A stretch of DNA of 50,429 nucleotides from Candidatus Nanopelagicaceae bacterium (GTDB lineage Bacteria > Actinomycetota > Actinomycetes > Nanopelagicales > Nanopelagicaceae): NCBI GenBank assembly GCA_947454735.1, contig CANGLK010000007.1:1-50429 (forward strand), read 5' to 3'. Every line of letters starts with the position of its first letter. The stretch's first letter is position 1. Of the stretch, positions 48,424-50,429 are shown piece after piece. Made by a program: the position numbers and the translations under genes. The notes under the pieces are model-generated. The model searched no databases. It was not told the DNA's origin and saw nothing but the letters and a program-made list of their open reading frames with translations.

Positions 48424-49614
48424 TTACTTATTTCCTCCGTTGAAGTGTGGATTTTCCCAAATAACTGTTCCGCCCATTCCAAGGCCGATACACATTGTTG
48501 TAATGCCATATCGAACTTCTGGGTGTGATTCAAAGGTGCGAGCAAGGTTGATCATGAGGCGGACACCGGATGATGCCAATGGGTGGCCAACTGCGATTGC
48601 TCCACCGTATGGATTGACACGTGGATCTTCATCACCGATTCCAAAGTGCTCAAGGAATGCGATGACCTGCACTGCAAATGCTTCATTAATCTCAAAAGCA
48701 CCGATATCGGCAATTGTTAACCCTGCCTTTGCAAGGGCCTTCTCTGTCGATGGAACTGGTCCATAACCCATGACCTCTGGTTCTACGCCGGCAAATGCGA
48801 ATGTCACCATCTTCGCCTTGATGGGAAGTCCAAGCTCTTTCGCCTTATCTTCGCTAGCAAGGAGGGCGATAGTTGCGCCATCGTTAATGCCTGATGCATT
48901 TCCAGCGGTAACGCGACCACCTGGACGGAACGGTGTCTTTAATCCCGCAAGACCCTCCATCGTTGTTGTTGGACGTGGTCCCTCGTCTGCAGAGACGATT
49001 GTCCAACCAAGTTCTTCTGAGCGGGCAGCTGTTGGAATAAGATCGCGTTGAATCAGGCCTTGTTGATAAGCCTTTGCCGTCTTCATCTGCGAGTTATATG
49101 CATAACGATCTGCGCGATCTTTGGTGATTTCTGGGAAGCGATCATGGAGGCGCTCAGCAGTTGCACCCATTGACATCGCATCTGGATCAACAATCTTCTC
49201 TGCAAGGTAGCGAGGATTTGGATTCATCAGCTCGCCCATTGGGTGATTGCCCATGTGTTCAACACCGCCAGCAAGTGCGAGATCAATCGCACCCATCGCA
49301 ATCTGTCCTGCAACAGTTGTTGTCGCAGTCAGCGCACCCGCACACCAACGATCGATTGAATAACCTGGAACGGTATTGGGAAGTCCAGCTAAGAGTGATG
49401 CGCTGCGACCGATATTCATTCCTTGATCGCCGGTTTGAGTTGCTGCAGCGATTGCAACGTCATCAATCTGATTAAGGGGGAGCTGTGGATTTCGCTCAAT
49501 CAATCCGCGCATCGCTCGAATAAGTAGATCATCGGCACGCGTATTAACGAAGGCGCCACCTGACTTTCCAAAAGGTGTGCGAACTGCATCGACGAGGACA
49601 ACGGTGCGTGTCAT
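48424..49614 (-). CDS. fadA: Acetyl-CoA acyltransferase (3-ketoacyl-CoA thiolase)
   Basis: The beta subunit of fatty-acid oxidation, 396 residues. It has nucleophile C91 (DRWCAGALT), the NEAFAVQ box, GHPLASSG and the second cysteine in CIGLGMGG. ATG 49614 (MTRTVVLVDAVRTPFG) is preferred over the TTG codon just before it, because AGGAG is then properly spaced (5 nt). fadB follows with no spacer, so the two are one operon. Confidence 0.94.
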   Translation of the reverse strand: MTRTVVLVDAVRTPFGKSGGAFVNTRADDLLIRAMRGLIERNPQLPLNQIDDVAIAAATQTGDQGMNIGRSASLLAGLPNTVPGYSIDRWCAGALTATTTVAGQIAMGAIDLALAGGVEHMGNHPMGELMNPNPRYLAEKIVDPDAMSMGATAERLHDRFPEITKDRADRYAYNSQMKTAKAYQQGLIQRDLIPTAARSEELGWTIVSADEGPRPTTTMEGLAGLKTPFRPGGRVTAGNASGINDGATIALLASEDKAKELGLPIKAKMVTFAFAGVEPEVMGYGPVPSTEKALAKAGLTIADIGAFEINEAFAVQVIAFLEHFGIGDEDPRVNPYGGAIAVGHPLASSGVRLMINLARTFESHPEVRYGITTMCIGLGMGGTVIWENPHFNGGNK

Positions 49615-49693
49615 CAAGGCTCCTAAAGCTCAAGGTGGTGAGGCTTTTAGGTTACTCGCCGGTAGCCATTTCCGCTACGAGGTAGCGCGCTTT

Positions 49694-50429
49694 TTATTCG
49701 GCAGGCACTTCTGGAACTGCCTCTTCAGGCTCAGGAATCTCCAATGCCTCGCTCTCTGCAAGTGCCTTTATCAAGATAGGTGCTGCAATCTCAATCTGCC
49801 AAGGACGCGCGCCCATCTCGCCCAAAATACGCCCGACTTCATCAGGATCAGGCAATTGCCAGCAGATTTGTCGGAGATGTTCTGGAGTAAGTAAGTTTTC
49901 GACTGGAAGCTCTAACTCCTCAGCTTTAAGCGACATCTGGAAGCGGGCGTGGGAGAGAGGGATGTACTTCTCTGGGAAGCGATCACGCCAGATCTTGATA
50001 GGTGGAAGAGCTTCAGCTTTGCTCCGCGTCTGCGGCATCTCATCCTCAGAAAGCGCAAGGGCGCTATCAATAGCCTTGAGCCAGCGGGGAGTATTTTCAA
50101 ACCAACGGGCGCGAAGTCCGATAGGGCGCAAGACTTTTTCGAGGTCGCGCTTTGTTGCAAGCGGCGCCGTATTACTAGCAAGTGCGATTGTAGAGATTGC
50201 AAGATCTGAGAGAACTCGACCTGGAGAGATATCGAGGTGGGCTGCGAGGTCATCGCGCGCCTCCCAGAGTGATTTCACAATCGAGAGCTGCGAACGCGTT
50301 CTCACCTTATGCATTCCTGATGTGCGACGCCATGGATCTACTCGCTTAGGTGCAGGAGGAGCTGCGAGGATAGATTGAAATTCTTCGATCGCCCACTTCA
50401 GCTTCTTCTTCTCGATGAGCAACTTTTCA
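49694..50429 (-). CDS. rnd: Ribonuclease D-like 3'-5' exonuclease, C-terminal part (5' end outside window)
   Basis: About 245 residues from the C-terminal end of an RNase D-like protein. An HRDC domain (about RVDPWRRTSGMHKV...LWEARDDLAAHLDISPGRVLSD) is clear, followed by a second helical module ending in an acidic EPEEAVPEVPAE tail. The exonuclease catalytic domain lies upstream, outside the window. Neighbourhood with dxs is usual in actinobacteria (Rv2681 beside Rv2682c). Closely related helicase HRDC domains are excluded by the following C-terminal module and this context. Confidence 0.85.
   Translation of the reverse strand, partial: EKLLIEKKKLKWAIEEFQSILAAPPAPKRVDPWRRTSGMHKVRTRSQLSIVKSLWEARDDLAAHLDISPGRVLSDLAISTIALASNTAPLATKRDLEKVLRPIGLRARWFENTPRWLKAIDSALALSEDEMPQTRSKAEALPPIKIWRDRFPEKYIPLSHARFQMSLKAEELELPVENLLTPEHLRQICWQLPDPDEVGRILGEMGARPWQIEIAAPILIKALAESEALEIPEPEEAVPEVPAE

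Overview
This is a 50.4 kb chromosomal segment of a streamlined, moderate-GC actinobacterium. Gene content and order are actinobacterial: ndgR-leuCD-hup, coaD-sepIVA-DUF177-rpmF-rnc-smc-ftsY, amt-glnB-glnD-ffh-rpsP-rimM-trmD, miaB-miaA-dapF-hflX, and DUF4193/DUF3093/dut/DUF3159/trkA-trkA/RNA methyltransferase/dxs. Base composition is near half GC, spacers are tiny and many genes overlap by 1-4 nt. Together these suggest a genome-reduced freshwater or marine planktonic lineage such as acI/Nanopelagicales; that placement is inference. I see no mobile elements, phage genes, CRISPR arrays, rRNA or convincing tRNA genes. No spacer exceeds 300 nt.

Layout. 1-785: the 3' end of recA and recX. 788-3579: an IclR-type regulator (ndgR/ltbR) divergent from leuCD. 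3799-8365: hupB, then the plsC-gpsA-ddl run and thiL, with a small Lrp-type ligand-binding protein on the minus strand. 8409-14500: rpmB (minus) divergent from the cytochrome bd block cydA-cydB-cydD-cydC. 14505-19823: recG, rsmD, coaD, sepIVA-like, DUF177, rpmF and rnc. 19901-24292: smc and ftsY. 24430-28371: the nitrogen-signalling set amt-glnB-glnD. 28384-32015: ffh, rpsP, KH protein, rimM and trmD. 32018-36630: miaB, miaA, dapF and hflX. 36755-41748: DUF4193, DUF3093, thioesterase, dut, DUF3159, two TrkA-type K+ regulators and a TrmA-like RNA methyltransferase. 41784-46373: aconitase and dxs. 46312-50429: fadB, fadA and the 3' part of an RNase D-like gene, all on the minus strand.

Functions are mostly housekeeping: translation and RNA modification, protein targeting (Ffh/FtsY), chromosome maintenance (RecA, RecX, RecG, SMC, HU), nitrogen sensing (Amt/PII/GlnD), microaerobic respiration (CydAB with its CydDC exporter), amino-acid, isoprenoid and cofactor synthesis, and beta-oxidation.

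There is no obviously new multigene system. The most interesting signals are non-coding or architectural: (i) a dispersed GGGGGAG heptamer found about 15 times on the plus strand and, by eye, never in the opposite orientation, even inside minus-strand genes; (ii) at least ten genes whose start codon lies 6-7 nt after a TANNNT box, implying leaderless transcripts; (iii) a perfect 14-bp hairpin inside the first codons of glnD; (iv) palindromes upstream of hupB and acnA; (v) an rpmB terminator written into the end of thiL; (vi) a recX with no normal start codon; (vii) a trmD-miaB junction that joins two blocks usually apart.
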